NCBI RefSeq assembly: GCF_037190085.1
Contig: NZ_JBBCJO010000008.1
Coordinates: forward strand, 24,142 to 88,141
Length of the DNA stretch: 64,000 nt
Direction: 5' to 3'
From: Gemmatimonas aurantiaca
GTDB taxonomy: Bacteria > Gemmatimonadota > Gemmatimonadetes > Gemmatimonadales > Gemmatimonadaceae
Under the pieces are notes generated by a model. That model did not search any database. It saw nothing but the letters and a program-made list of their open reading frames with translations, and was not told where the DNA came from. Numbering within the stretch: the first letter of the stretch is position 1; each line of letters opens with the position of its first letter. Below, piece after piece: positions 56,069 through 64,000 of this stretch. Made by a program: the position numbers and the translations under genes.

Positions 56069-59000
56069 TCAGTCGCCCGTCACTGCCACCGGCTCGAGAC
56101 GCGCCGCGGCCTTCGCCGCCTTGGCCTCCCGTCGACGTTCCCCGCGCTTCACGAACCCATCGAGATAGGTGTACACCACCGGCGTCACGTACAGCGTGAT
56201 GAGCTGCGAGAACGCGAGACCACCCACGACGGCCAGACCGAGCGGCTGGCGCGATTCGGCGCCGGCTCCGTAGCCGATCGCGATGGGCAGCGTGCCCATG
56301 AGCGCGGCCATCGTGGTCATCATGATCGGACGGAAACGCACCCGCGCGGCCTCGAGAATGGCCTCGGTGGGATTCATCCCCTCATTGCGCTCGGCCTCGA
56401 TCGCGAAGTCGATCATCATGATCGCGTTCTTCTTCACGAGACCGATGAGCATGATCACACCGACATAGGCGTACACGCTCAGATCCTTGCCGAAGATCAT
56501 CAGCGTGGCCAGCGCGCCCACGGCGGCAAAGGGCAGACCCGAGAGAATCGTGAGCGGATGCACAAAGCTCTCGTACAGAATGCCGAGCACCACGTAGATG
56601 ACGAAGATGGCGACGACGAGCAGCGCGAGCAGACCGCTCTGCGCCTGCGCGAACGCCTGCGTGTCGCCGGACAGCACGGCCGTGACCCCCGTCGGCAGCA
56701 CCGCCGCGGCTTCGTGCTGCACCGCGTTCACGGCATCGCCCAGAGCCACATTGGGGCGGGTATTGAACGAGATGGACACGGCTGGCTGTTGTCCGTTGTG
56801 CTGCACCGACTGCGGGCCGACACCCTTGGTGAAGGTGGCCACGGCGCCGAGCGGCACCTGATTGCCGGTGTTGGAACGGATGAACAGCTGGCTCAGGGAA
56901 GCCGGATCACGCTGGAACTCGGGCAGGAGTTCGAGAATGACCTGGTACTGATTGACCTGCGTGTAGATCGTGGACACCTGACGCTGCCCGTAGGCGTTGT
57001 ACATGGCGTTTTCGATCTGGCTGGCCGTCACGCCGAGTGCCGACGCGCGTTCGCGGTCGATGGTGACGGCCACCTGCGGATTGCCCACCTGCAGATCGCT
57101 GGAGATGTTCTCGAGTTGCGGCAGTTCGCGCATGCGCTGCTCGAGCGCGCGCGCCGACGTGTAGAGCTCCGCGATATCGGCACCCTGCAGCGACACGGAA
57201 TACGCGGAGTTGCCACGCCGTCCGCCGATGTTGATCGGCGGCGGGTTGCGGAAGAACACCTGCACACCCGGTACCGTGGAGGTCGCGCGGGTGAGTTCGC
57301 GCATGACCTGGTCCACGTGCTGGCGTTCGCTGCGATCGACGAGCGTGAGCTGGATGCGGCCGCTGTTGCTGCCGCCACCCGGTCCGCCGCCGACCGACAT
57401 CAGCGCGAACTTCACATTGGGATTGTTGGTGAGAATGGCGCCCACCTCGCGTACCTTGGCCGCCAGCGCGTCGTACCCGATGCCCTCCGGTCCCTCCACC
57501 GACCCCTGCAGACGTCCCGTGTCTTCCGACGGAAGGAAGCCCTTCGGAATGACGATGAAGAGCAACACCGTGGCCCCGAGCGTCAGCGCGCTGAACAGCA
57601 TGGTGAGCGGACGGTGCCGCATGACCCAGCCCAGCGAGTCCACGTACCAGCGTTCCGTCGTCTGATAGATGCGCTCCACCGAACGCCACTTGCCCTCGGC
57701 CTCGGCGTGTCCTTCACCGCCCTTGAGGAACTTGGCGGCCAGCATCGGCGTGAGCGTCAGCGACACGATGCCGGACACGAGGATGGCCACACCGATCGTG
57801 ACGGCGAACTCGCGGAACAACCGGCCCACGAGTCCCGGCATGAACAGCAGCGGGATGAACACGGCCACGAGGGACAGCGTCATCGACAGAATCGTGAAGC
57901 TGATTTCCCTCGAGCCGTCGAGTGCCGCCTGGAGCGGCCCTTTCCCCATTTCCATGTGACGCACGATGTTCTCGAGCATCACGATGGCGTCGTCGACCAC
58001 GAACCCGACGGCGAGGGTGAGCGCCATCAGCGTGAGGTTGTTGAGACTGAACCCCAGCGCGTACATCACGATGCATGTGCCGATGATGGAGAACGGCAGG
58101 GCCAGCGACGGAATGATCGTCGCGCGGACGTTGCGCAGGAACAGGAAGATCACCATCACGACCAGCGCGACGGTGAGCATCAGTGTGAACTGCACGTCCC
58201 ACACCGAGTGCTCGATGCTGAGCGCCCGGTTGAAAATCGTTTCGACCTGCACGCTCGGCGGCAACTGCGGCAGCAGTTCCTGCATCTCGGCGTCGACCGC
58301 CTTGGCGGTGGCGACCGTATTGGCGCCGGGCTGACGGATGATGGCGAGCGAGATGTTGGAGCGGCCATTGAGCTCGCTCATGCCGCGCATGTTCTGCAAC
58401 CCGTCGAACACGTTGCCCAGATCGCCGAGGCGGACGGGCGTGCCGTTGCGGTAGGCCACGACCAACGCCCGGAACTCGGCGGCGTTCTTGAGCTGGCCGG
58501 TGGCCTGCAGCGTGAACGACTGATTGGGGCCCATCAGCACGCCGGCCGGCGAGTTGGAGTTGCCGGTGTTGATGGCCTGCTGGACTTCGTCGATACCGAT
58601 GCCACGCTGGGCCAGCGCGCTCGGATCGAGCTGCACCCGCACGGCGTACTTGGCCGATCCGTACACCTGCACCTGCGCCACGCCGGTGATGGTGCTCAGA
58701 CGCTGGGCGATGAAGGTCTCGGCGTACTCGTTCAACTCCGTGCGCGAGAGCACGTCGGAGTTGAGGGAGTACATCACGATGGGCGCGTCGGCCGCGTTGG
58801 CCTTGTTGTACGACGGGGGATTGATGCCCTGCGGAAGCTGACGGAGCGCCTTGGAGATGCCCGACTGCACGTCGGCGGCGGCCTTGTCGATGTCGCGATC
58901 GAGATTGAACTGGATCGTGACGTTCGTGCTGCCCTGCGAACTCGACGACGTGATGTTGTCGATGCCCGAGATGGTGGCGAACTGCTGTTCGAGCGGCGTG

Positions 59001-59254
59001 GCCACCGAGGTGGCCATGACCTCCGGACTCGCCCCGGGCAGACCGGCGGAGACCGTGATGGTCGGATAGTCGATCGTGGGAAGATCGCTGACCGGCAGTC
59101 GCTGGTAGGCCAGAATACCGAAGATCAGGATGGACAGCATCACGAGCGTCGTCATGACGGGACGCCGGATCCAGATCTCACTGATGTTCATGCCTTCCAC
59201 CGGCTCGCCGGTCCCCTCCCCTGTCCCATCCTGCTGCTGCCGCTTTTCACTCAT
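56069..59254 (-). CDS. RND multidrug transporter, HAE1 family (MdtB/AcrB-like)
   Basis: 1061 residues. The N-terminus I-W-I-R-R-P-V-M-T-T-L starts the first of 12 helices. Two large periplasmic loops follow. Proton-relay Asp pair D421-D422 lies in G-F-V-V-D-D-A-I-V. The HAE1-type stretches P-T-I-D-Y-P-T-I and G-A-S-P-E-V-M are present in the first loop. The closest style is MdtB/MdtC. It exports drugs or bile-salt-like compounds with the adaptor encoded just upstream. The ATG overlaps the adaptor stop (ATGA). C-terminal 25 residues are basic and Ala-rich. Confidence 0.95.
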   Translation of the reverse strand: MSEKRQQQDGTGEGTGEPVEGMNISEIWIRRPVMTTLVMLSILIFGILAYQRLPVSDLPTIDYPTITVSAGLPGASPEVMATSVATPLEQQFATISGIDNITSSSSQGSTNVTIQFNLDRDIDKAAADVQSGISKALRQLPQGINPPSYNKANAADAPIVMYSLNSDVLSRTELNEYAETFIAQRLSTITGVAQVQVYGSAKYAVRVQLDPSALAQRGIGIDEVQQAINTGNSNSPAGVLMGPNQSFTLQATGQLKNAAEFRALVVAYRNGTPVRLGDLGNVFDGLQNMRGMSELNGRSNISLAIIRQPGANTVATAKAVDAEMQELLPQLPPSVQVETIFNRALSIEHSVWDVQFTLMLTVALVVMVIFLFLRNVRATIIPSLALPFSIIGTCIVMYALGFSLNNLTLMALTLAVGFVVDDAIVMLENIVRHMEMGKGPLQAALDGSREISFTILSMTLSLVAVFIPLLFMPGLVGRLFREFAVTIGVAILVSGIVSLTLTPMLAAKFLKGGEGHAEAEGKWRSVERIYQTTERWYVDSLGWVMRHRPLTMLFSALTLGATVLLFIVIPKGFLPSEDTGRLQGSVEGPEGIGYDALAAKVREVGAILTNNPNVKFALMSVGGGPGGGSNSGRIQLTLVDRSERQHVDQVMRELTRATSTVPGVQVFFRNPPPINIGGRRGNSAYSVSLQGADIAELYTSARALEQRMRELPQLENISSDLQVGNPQVAVTIDRERASALGVTASQIENAMYNAYGQRQVSTIYTQVNQYQVILELLPEFQRDPASLSQLFIRSNTGNQVPLGAVATFTKGVGPQSVQHNGQQPAVSISFNTRPNVALGDAVNAVQHEAAAVLPTGVTAVLSGDTQAFAQAQSGLLALLVVAIFVIYVVLGILYESFVHPLTILSGLPFAAVGALATLMIFGKDLSVYAYVGVIMLIGLVKKNAIMMIDFAIEAERNEGMNPTEAILEAARVRFRPIMMTTMAALMGTLPIAIGYGAGAESRQPLGLAVVGGLAFSQLITLYVTPVVYTYLDGFVKRGERRREAKAAKAAARLEPVAVTGD

Positions 59255-60558
59255 CGCGTCTGGCCTCCCTGGCCTCCCGACTGCCTGCCACCGTTGGCGC
59301 TGGCCTCACCGCCGTTGCCACCACCACTGCCGTTGCCCCCGCCGTTGCCACTGCCACCATTGCCACCACCGCCGTTCCGGCCCTGGCGACGTCCACCGTC
59401 GGCATCACCATTGCGCGGGCTGATGTTCTCGCCGCGCAGCTGCACCGTGGCTCCGTCACTCAGTCGGGTCTGCCCTTCGATGATCACCTGTTCACCGCCG
59501 ACCAGCCCGCTGTCGATCCGCACCACCGACCCGGCCAGACGCCCCAGCTTCACGATCGTGCGCTTGGCCTTGTGGTCTTCCATCACGTACACGAACGACG
59601 ACGTCCCGGTGGTCACGACCGCGACCGACGGGACGGTGACGACACCGGATTCGACGTCGAGCTGCAGGGCGACGTTAACAAATTGCCCCGGCCAGAGGGC
59701 CCGGTCCTCATTGGGCACCCGCGCCTTGAGCAATACCGCCCCGGTGGTCCGGTCGACCTGGTTGTCGACGAAGGTGAGCGTACCCCGGATGGACTTGGTG
59801 CTGTCCATGCCGTTGGGCGTCACACGCACGGCCAGCGGTTTGTCCACGCCGGCCCGTCGGCGCATCTCCTCGAAGTCCTTTTCGGGGACGGGGAAGCGCA
59901 CGAGCACCGGACGCAACTCGTTGATGGTGACCAGCTGATCCGTTGAGGCCCGCACCAGCGCGCCGGCGCGGAAGAGCAGCTGACCGGTGCGACCGGAGAT
60001 CGGGGCTTTCACCACCGTGTTCTCGAGGTCGAGACGGGCCCGATCGAGCGAGGCCCGGTCGGCAGCCACCGTCGCGGTCAGGGCCGATGCTTCCGCAAAC
60101 GCCTGATCGAGCTGCTGCTTCGTCACGTAGCCGTCCTTGGCGAGCTCCGCGAACCGCACCGAATCGGCGCGAGCGCGGGTCAGCGTGGCTTCGTCACGGG
60201 CGAGCGTGGCTTCGACCCGCGCCAGTTCGGCGCGGAACGGACGGGGATCGATCTCGAAGAGCACCTGCCCCTGACTCACCTCGTCACCTTCGGCGATCGC
60301 GATGCGGGTCAGTTGTCCCGAAACCAGCGACTGCACGGCGACGGTGCGGTTCGCTTCGACCTGTCCGTTCGCGGACACGACGTACGGCAACGGCCCCTTG
60401 ACGGCCGTCTCGACGGAGACCGTGGGTGTCGGGCGCTGCTGACGTACCTGCTCCTTGCAGGCGGCGAGGGCCGTGAGAAGGAGCAACGCCACGCGAGGAG
60501 AGATGGCGGGCTGTATGTAAAACCGGCGCGCGGGCGTCGGTGCAGCAATGGCTGGCAT
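59251..60558 (-). CDS. RND adaptor lipoprotein (MdtA/AcrA-like) with Gly/Asn-rich tail
   Basis: 435 residues from ATG 60558; the frame reaches TTG 60633. L-T-A-L-A-A-C34 is a lipobox, so it is anchored to the inner membrane. Lipoyl halves V-S-A-N-G-Q-V-E-A-N and V-K-A-P-I-S-G-R flank the hairpin, and F-P-V-P-E-K-D-F and G-M-D-S-T-K follow in the barrel. The last ~50 residues are almost only Gly, Asn, Ser and Arg (repeats of G-N-G-G), unusual for this family and probably disordered. Operon with the RND pump. TolC partner possibly at 52318. Confidence 0.92.
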   Translation of the reverse strand: MPAIAAPTPARRFYIQPAISPRVALLLLTALAACKEQVRQQRPTPTVSVETAVKGPLPYVVSANGQVEANRTVAVQSLVSGQLTRIAIAEGDEVSQGQVLFEIDPRPFRAELARVEATLARDEATLTRARADSVRFAELAKDGYVTKQQLDQAFAEASALTATVAADRASLDRARLDLENTVVKAPISGRTGQLLFRAGALVRASTDQLVTINELRPVLVRFPVPEKDFEEMRRRAGVDKPLAVRVTPNGMDSTKSIRGTLTFVDNQVDRTTGAVLLKARVPNEDRALWPGQFVNVALQLDVESGVVTVPSVAVVTTGTSSFVYVMEDHKAKRTIVKLGRLAGSVVRIDSGLVGGEQVIIEGQTRLSDGATVQLRGENISPRNGDADGGRRQGRNGGGGNGGSGNGGGNGSGGGNGGEASANGGRQSGGQGGQTR

Positions 60559-60715
60559 TCGCGGTGCGAACGGCGGGTCTAGAGGGCACAATGCCCCGGC
60601 TCGTACCGGGGCATCGTTGGGGGAATCCGCCAAGATAACGTCAGAATGCTGTCCAGCGTTGCATCCGTGTGACCAGCCGTGTGGAAATCGGGGGAAATGG
60701 TCCCACCTGCGCTAT

Positions 60716-61912
60716 TCAGAGGGTCGTTGAAGACCGCCGCGGGATCACACGAACCGTCCCTGAGGGGGCAGGGACCCGGATTTCCATGTCCCGGAACCCG
60801 TCCTGGATCGGCTCCTGCATCCGCTCCTGCATCTGCCGACGGAAGCCGTCCATGAATTCCCGCAGGGGCAGACCATCGAGCTCGACGCTGCCACTCGGCC
60901 CGCCACGCGGCGTGACGATCCGCACGCGACGATTCAGGCCATCACCGAACTCGAAGCGCATGCCGCTGCCCGGCAGCTCCGCCTCCTTCACCGCCTTCAC
61001 CGGCACCTCACGGTACCGGCCATTGCCGTACACCCGCAGCGTGACCGTGCCACCGGGCGCCACCTTCTGCACTTCGCGGACGAACCGTTCGACGCGTGCA
61101 GCGCGGCTCCGGCCGTCCTCCACGTCCTCCCGCGGCACACGCACGTCCACGCCGTTCACCGCGGCCACCCGCTCCCCTTCCACGATCCCCGCCAGCTCCG
61201 CGGGGCCGGCCGCCGTGACCGCACTGACAAAAAGCCCGAGCGTGTCGCGCACGGTGCCCGCGCCGCCGATCGTCACGCCGATGTGTCCGCCGGACTCATC
61301 GATGCGGCTGGCCGCCGTGCTCAGACGCCGCACTTCACCACGCTCGAGATCTGCCGCCGACACGGTCTTCAGGGTCACCGACCGGGCCGCCCCCGCGCGC
61401 CGGTACTGCAGACGCACATCGTCACCCGGCTTCGCTTTGGCGAGCACCCGCTGCAGACGACGCTGCGCGAGTCCGGTGAGCGCGAGATCCTCGGCGTCTT
61501 CTTTGGCCACCCTGAGCGACACGCCGTTGATCTCGGTGAGCACGTCACCAGCCTGCAGACCGGCCCCGGCCGCGGGTCCGTTGACCTCGACCGACTCCAG
61601 GCGCACACCCGCCGTGTCCGCACTCGATCCCGCGCCCAGGGTGACCCCCAGCACCGCACGATCGGCCGAGCGGGTCCATATGGTGTTGAGCATGCCGAAC
61701 GGCGCGCGCGTGCGCGGTCGCGACTGTTCGACGGACTGCGCCTCGAGCGCGGTGAGCGGCAGCGTCGGCGGGAATGCCAGGACGAAGGGCAGCGCCCACA
61801 GGAGATGGGGAGACAACGCAGACCGCCGCGAAGTGCGGTCCCCGCGCCGCCGCATGGCCGCGCACACGGAGGTCACGGCCATCGGCGATGACTGGAGTGA
61901 TGACGGAAGCAT
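60716..61912 (-). CDS. Two-PDZ-domain exported protein
   Basis: 398 residues. A hydrophobic segment (about 38-58: L-L-W-A-L-P-F-V-L-A-F) after a basic start fits a signal or anchor; the true start may be M11. The first PDZ (about 85-180) has G-A-G-L-Q-A-G-D-V-L-T-E-I-N-G, the second (about 210-305) A-E-L-A-G-I-V-E-G-E-R-V-A-A-V-N-G. No Ser-protease domain is present, so it is a scaffold or an inhibitor-like partner rather than a DegP protease. It is followed by the adaptor gene about 150 bp further. Confidence 0.85.
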   Translation of the reverse strand: MLPSSLQSSPMAVTSVCAAMRRRGDRTSRRSALSPHLLWALPFVLAFPPTLPLTALEAQSVEQSRPRTRAPFGMLNTIWTRSADRAVLGVTLGAGSSADTAGVRLESVEVNGPAAGAGLQAGDVLTEINGVSLRVAKEDAEDLALTGLAQRRLQRVLAKAKPGDDVRLQYRRAGAARSVTLKTVSAADLERGEVRRLSTAASRIDESGGHIGVTIGGAGTVRDTLGLFVSAVTAAGPAELAGIVEGERVAAVNGVDVRVPREDVEDGRSRAARVERFVREVQKVAPGGTVTLRVYGNGRYREVPVKAVKEAELPGSGMRFEFGDGLNRRVRIVTPRGGPSGSVELDGLPLREFMDGFRRQMQERMQEPIQDGFRDMEIRVPAPSGTVRVIPRRSSTTL

Positions 61913-61963
61913 GGAATCCTCGGAAGTCGTTGGCCATGCGACACCGAGGATGTCCGGAAGGGT

Positions 61964-63937
61964 TTACGAGAGAGCCCCGGCGGCAGCGGGCTCCGGTGGA
62001 ACGGGCTCTGCCGCGACCTCGACGACGTTGTGCGCGACGACCGCCTCGGCCACACGCGCCCGCAGGCGCGATGCCAGCTCCTGTCGCGTGATCGGTTTGC
62101 CGAGCACCAGTACGCCGGGATCACGCAGCAGCGCTTCTTCTTCGGGAGCCGCGGCTCCGCCGGTGAGCACCACCAACCGTTCGCGCAGCCCCGGATGACT
62201 GGCGGCCAGTCGTGCCGCGAACTGCGAACCCGACATCCCGGGCATCATGAGATCGGTCACGACGAGATCGACGGTATTCGTCCCCAGCCATGTCAGCGCA
62301 TCGCGGGCATTCGCGTGACCGACCACCTCGAGTCCTTCGATGACGAGCCCACGCTCGAGCGCATGCAGCGCGGCCAGATCGTCTTCCACGAGCAGCACCC
62401 GCAGAGGTTTTGTGTTGCGCGGCAACAGCGCCAGCGGCTGCGGCGTGCGCCGGTCGGCGACGGACTTGGGGGCCGGCACGGCCGGCAACCGCACCAGCAC
62501 CGAGGCGCCCCCGCTGGGGAGATTGCGGAAGGTGATGGTTCCACCGTGCGCCTCCACGATGCCCCGGGCCACGAACAGACCGAGCCCCGTACCACCGGTG
62601 GTGGCTTTGGTGGTGACATAGGGCTCACCGAGCCGGGCGATGACGCTGGAGGCAAAACCGGTGCCCTGATCGGCCACGGCAATCTCCGCCCATCCGTCGG
62701 CGCCGGTCCGGGTGGTCACCGTCAGCGTCATGCGCGTGGTGTCCCCGCGGGCGAGCATGGCCTGTGCCCCGTTCACGAGGGGATTGAGGACCATCTGCAC
62801 GAGACGGCCTTCATGCCCATTCACGAGGGGGACGGCATCCAGTTGCGTGGCCACGGTGACGCCCTGTCGCCACTGTGGCGCCGCCACACGAATGGCCGCC
62901 TGCACGACTTCACGCACGTCCAGCGGCACCATCTTGTCGGCACCGGGTCGCACATAGGTGCGCAGTCCTTCCACCACCTGTCTGATGCGATCGACCCCTT
63001 CGAAGGCCTGCGTGATGGCCATCTGCGCCTCGGCGTCCGACGCCAGCGCCTCGTGATCGCGCAGTTCTTCGAGATTGAAGCGGAGATACTGCAGGGGATT
63101 GTTGATCTCGTGGCCCACACCGGCGGCCAGTCGTCCGAGCGCCGCCAGTCGCTCCTGCTCGAGCAGGACGCGCCGGGCTTCGTCGCGCTCCTCGGTGCGA
63201 TGCCGCACTTCGTCCGCGAGATGCGTCGACAGTTGATCGAGCTGATTGGCATCGTCGCGGAACGCACTGAGCATCTGCCAGGAGACGGGCGCGATGACGG
63301 CGACGTATCCCAGGTCGGCGAGATAGATGAAATCGATCCACCCCATCGCCACGGCCGCTTCTTCGAAGGAGAAGAGGAGAAAGAGGCCGAATCCCAGGAG
63401 GATGGCGCCGGCGCCCCGCTCCCCGGCCCGCACCCGTCGCACGTAGCCCCAGGCGCTGGCAAAAAAGAGCGTGAACGGCAGGAGCGTGAACAGCGTGCCG
63501 GTCATGTTGAACTGGGGGTGCAGGATGTCCACTCCCAGGCTGGGCAGGTGGACCTCCAGGGGCGGCGACACCTGCACGACGCCCGTGACCACGGAGAGCA
63601 GAGTCGCCGCGATACACAGCAGGCTGGCCCACCGCACGGTGGACGGCACCGATTGCCACCGCCCCTGATCGTCGATGAACGAGAAGATCAGCCACGTGGC
63701 GGCATGGACCGTGGCCACCACGAGATTGGTGGACATGACCCAGTCGAAATTGATGCCGTGCATGCCCTGCCAGGCCGCGACGGCGTTCGCGCCACTGTAG
63801 CAGCCGGCAGTGAACGTCACGGCGGTGAACCACCGCGCGCGACGCCACCGTATGGCACCACCCAGCGTCCAAGCGGCCGCCATGGCCGTGCACTGCAATG
63901 CGATACTGATGATCGCGATGATGAACTCGATACTCAT
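61964..63937 (-). CDS. Hybrid sensor histidine kinase with C-terminal receiver
   Basis: 657 residues. Seven or so N-terminal membrane helices (1-225) form a sensor domain of the 7TM type. A coiled linker leads to the dimerisation domain with H276 in G-V-G-H-E-I-N-N-P-L. HATPase motifs: N389 in N-P-L-V-N-G, D-Q-G-T-G, and G-G-T-G-L-G-L-F. A receiver domain (512-640) has L-L-V-E-D-D near 516-520, phospho-acceptor D562 in V-V-T-D-L-M-M-P-G and Lys near 616. The H-box is of the NtrB-like 'GHEINNPL' class. No adjacent response regulator is in the window; the receiver may pass phosphate to a separate Hpt. Input signal unknown. Confidence 0.93.
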   Translation of the reverse strand: MSIEFIIAIISIALQCTAMAAAWTLGGAIRWRRARWFTAVTFTAGCYSGANAVAAWQGMHGINFDWVMSTNLVVATVHAATWLIFSFIDDQGRWQSVPSTVRWASLLCIAATLLSVVTGVVQVSPPLEVHLPSLGVDILHPQFNMTGTLFTLLPFTLFFASAWGYVRRVRAGERGAGAILLGFGLFLLFSFEEAAVAMGWIDFIYLADLGYVAVIAPVSWQMLSAFRDDANQLDQLSTHLADEVRHRTEERDEARRVLLEQERLAALGRLAAGVGHEINNPLQYLRFNLEELRDHEALASDAEAQMAITQAFEGVDRIRQVVEGLRTYVRPGADKMVPLDVREVVQAAIRVAAPQWRQGVTVATQLDAVPLVNGHEGRLVQMVLNPLVNGAQAMLARGDTTRMTLTVTTRTGADGWAEIAVADQGTGFASSVIARLGEPYVTTKATTGGTGLGLFVARGIVEAHGGTITFRNLPSGGASVLVRLPAVPAPKSVADRRTPQPLALLPRNTKPLRVLLVEDDLAALHALERGLVIEGLEVVGHANARDALTWLGTNTVDLVVTDLMMPGMSGSQFAARLAASHPGLRERLVVLTGGAAAPEEEALLRDPGVLVLGKPITRQELASRLRARVAEAVVAHNVVEVAAEPVPPEPAAAGALS

Positions 63938-64000
63938 CCCGCTCCGGGAGGCGATACGGAACGACCCGGCACCCGGTCATCGGCCGACCATGGTCGGCCG

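Noticed and set aside
56558..59938. 1126-codon open frame on the plus strand opposite the RND and adaptor genes
   Set aside because: It is antisense to two genes with clear motifs, its protein is His/Arg/Asp-rich with no domain, and such frames are expected in high-GC DNA with strong codon bias.
1..64000. tRNA, rRNA or transposase genes
   Set aside because: I found no cloverleaf or rRNA-like stretch in the gaps and no intact transposase or integrase; short or diverged ones could be missed by eye.

Overview
The window is high-GC bacterial DNA with short intergenic gaps and many GTG or TTG starts. It carries an exosortase with an EpsI-type partner, two PEP-CTERM proteins, a VanZ-like protein, HAE1-type RND and EmrAB-type efflux systems, and a half-size TauE protein. 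This fits an environmental diderm. My best guess is Gemmatimonadota, but that rests on overall gene content and no rRNA or tRNA gene is present to test it.

Regions: (1) 1-6.0 kb is the end of an exopolysaccharide locus: pyruvyl-transferase-like tail (+), then flippase, O-antigen ligase/polymerase, NAD-dependent epimerase, EpsI-family protein and exosortase on the minus strand. It is visibly AT-richer than most of the window up to about 4.4 kb. (2) 6.1-13.7 kb holds one-carbon and nitrogen metabolism: full-length cobalamin-dependent MetH, divergent at 13 bp from a homocysteine methyltransferase/MTHFR fusion, then an AsnB-type amidotransferase. (3) 13.8-19.3 kb has an acyl-CoA dehydrogenase, two paralogous left-handed beta-helix acyltransferases, a serine-hydrolase/beta-lactamase-fold protein, a carrier protein and a stand-alone adenylation enzyme, arranged as two convergent operons. 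(4) 19.5-20.4 kb is a PEP-CTERM gene with a very good sigma-54 site and a strong terminator. (5) 20.5-24.6 kb is an AT-richer island: a two-gene operon I cannot assign, followed by remains of a DUF234-type ATPase and a hipB-like antitoxin. (6) 24.6-30.1 kb has an HEXXH lipoprotein, VanZ, YggT, a second PEP-CTERM protein and a large inverted repeat. (7) 30.2-32.0 kb has two toxin-antitoxin loci whose antitoxins are intact and whose toxins are both damaged, with a fasciclin protein between. (8) 32-45 kb is a housekeeping/accessory mix: YtcJ-type amidohydrolase, BtuF-like protein, TauE, M42 peptidase, HEAT protein, alpha/beta hydrolase, PolX, endonuclease III, cyclophilin, EEP protein. (9) 45-50 kb is a TetR-TolC-EmrA-EmrB efflux operon behind a TetR-type operator. 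(10) 50-64 kb has an HD protein, an ECF sigma/anti-sigma/CpxP-like/TolC run, the Kup potassium transporter, a convergent MdtA-MdtB-like RND operon, a two-PDZ protein and a hybrid histidine kinase.

The most unusual material is non-coding or unassigned: the two-gene operon at 20.5-23.0 kb; a damaged-toxin pattern at three TA-like loci; two copies of a roughly 300-bp imperfect inverted repeat at gene ends plus a third palindrome of similar style; two arrays of a 15-bp unit arranged in opposing orientation; and several start codons that look leaderless, including the overlapping divergent metH / methyltransferase-MTHFR starts. The best candidate for an undescribed system is the pair at 20562-23035. 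All functions are read from sequence motifs; no database search was possible.
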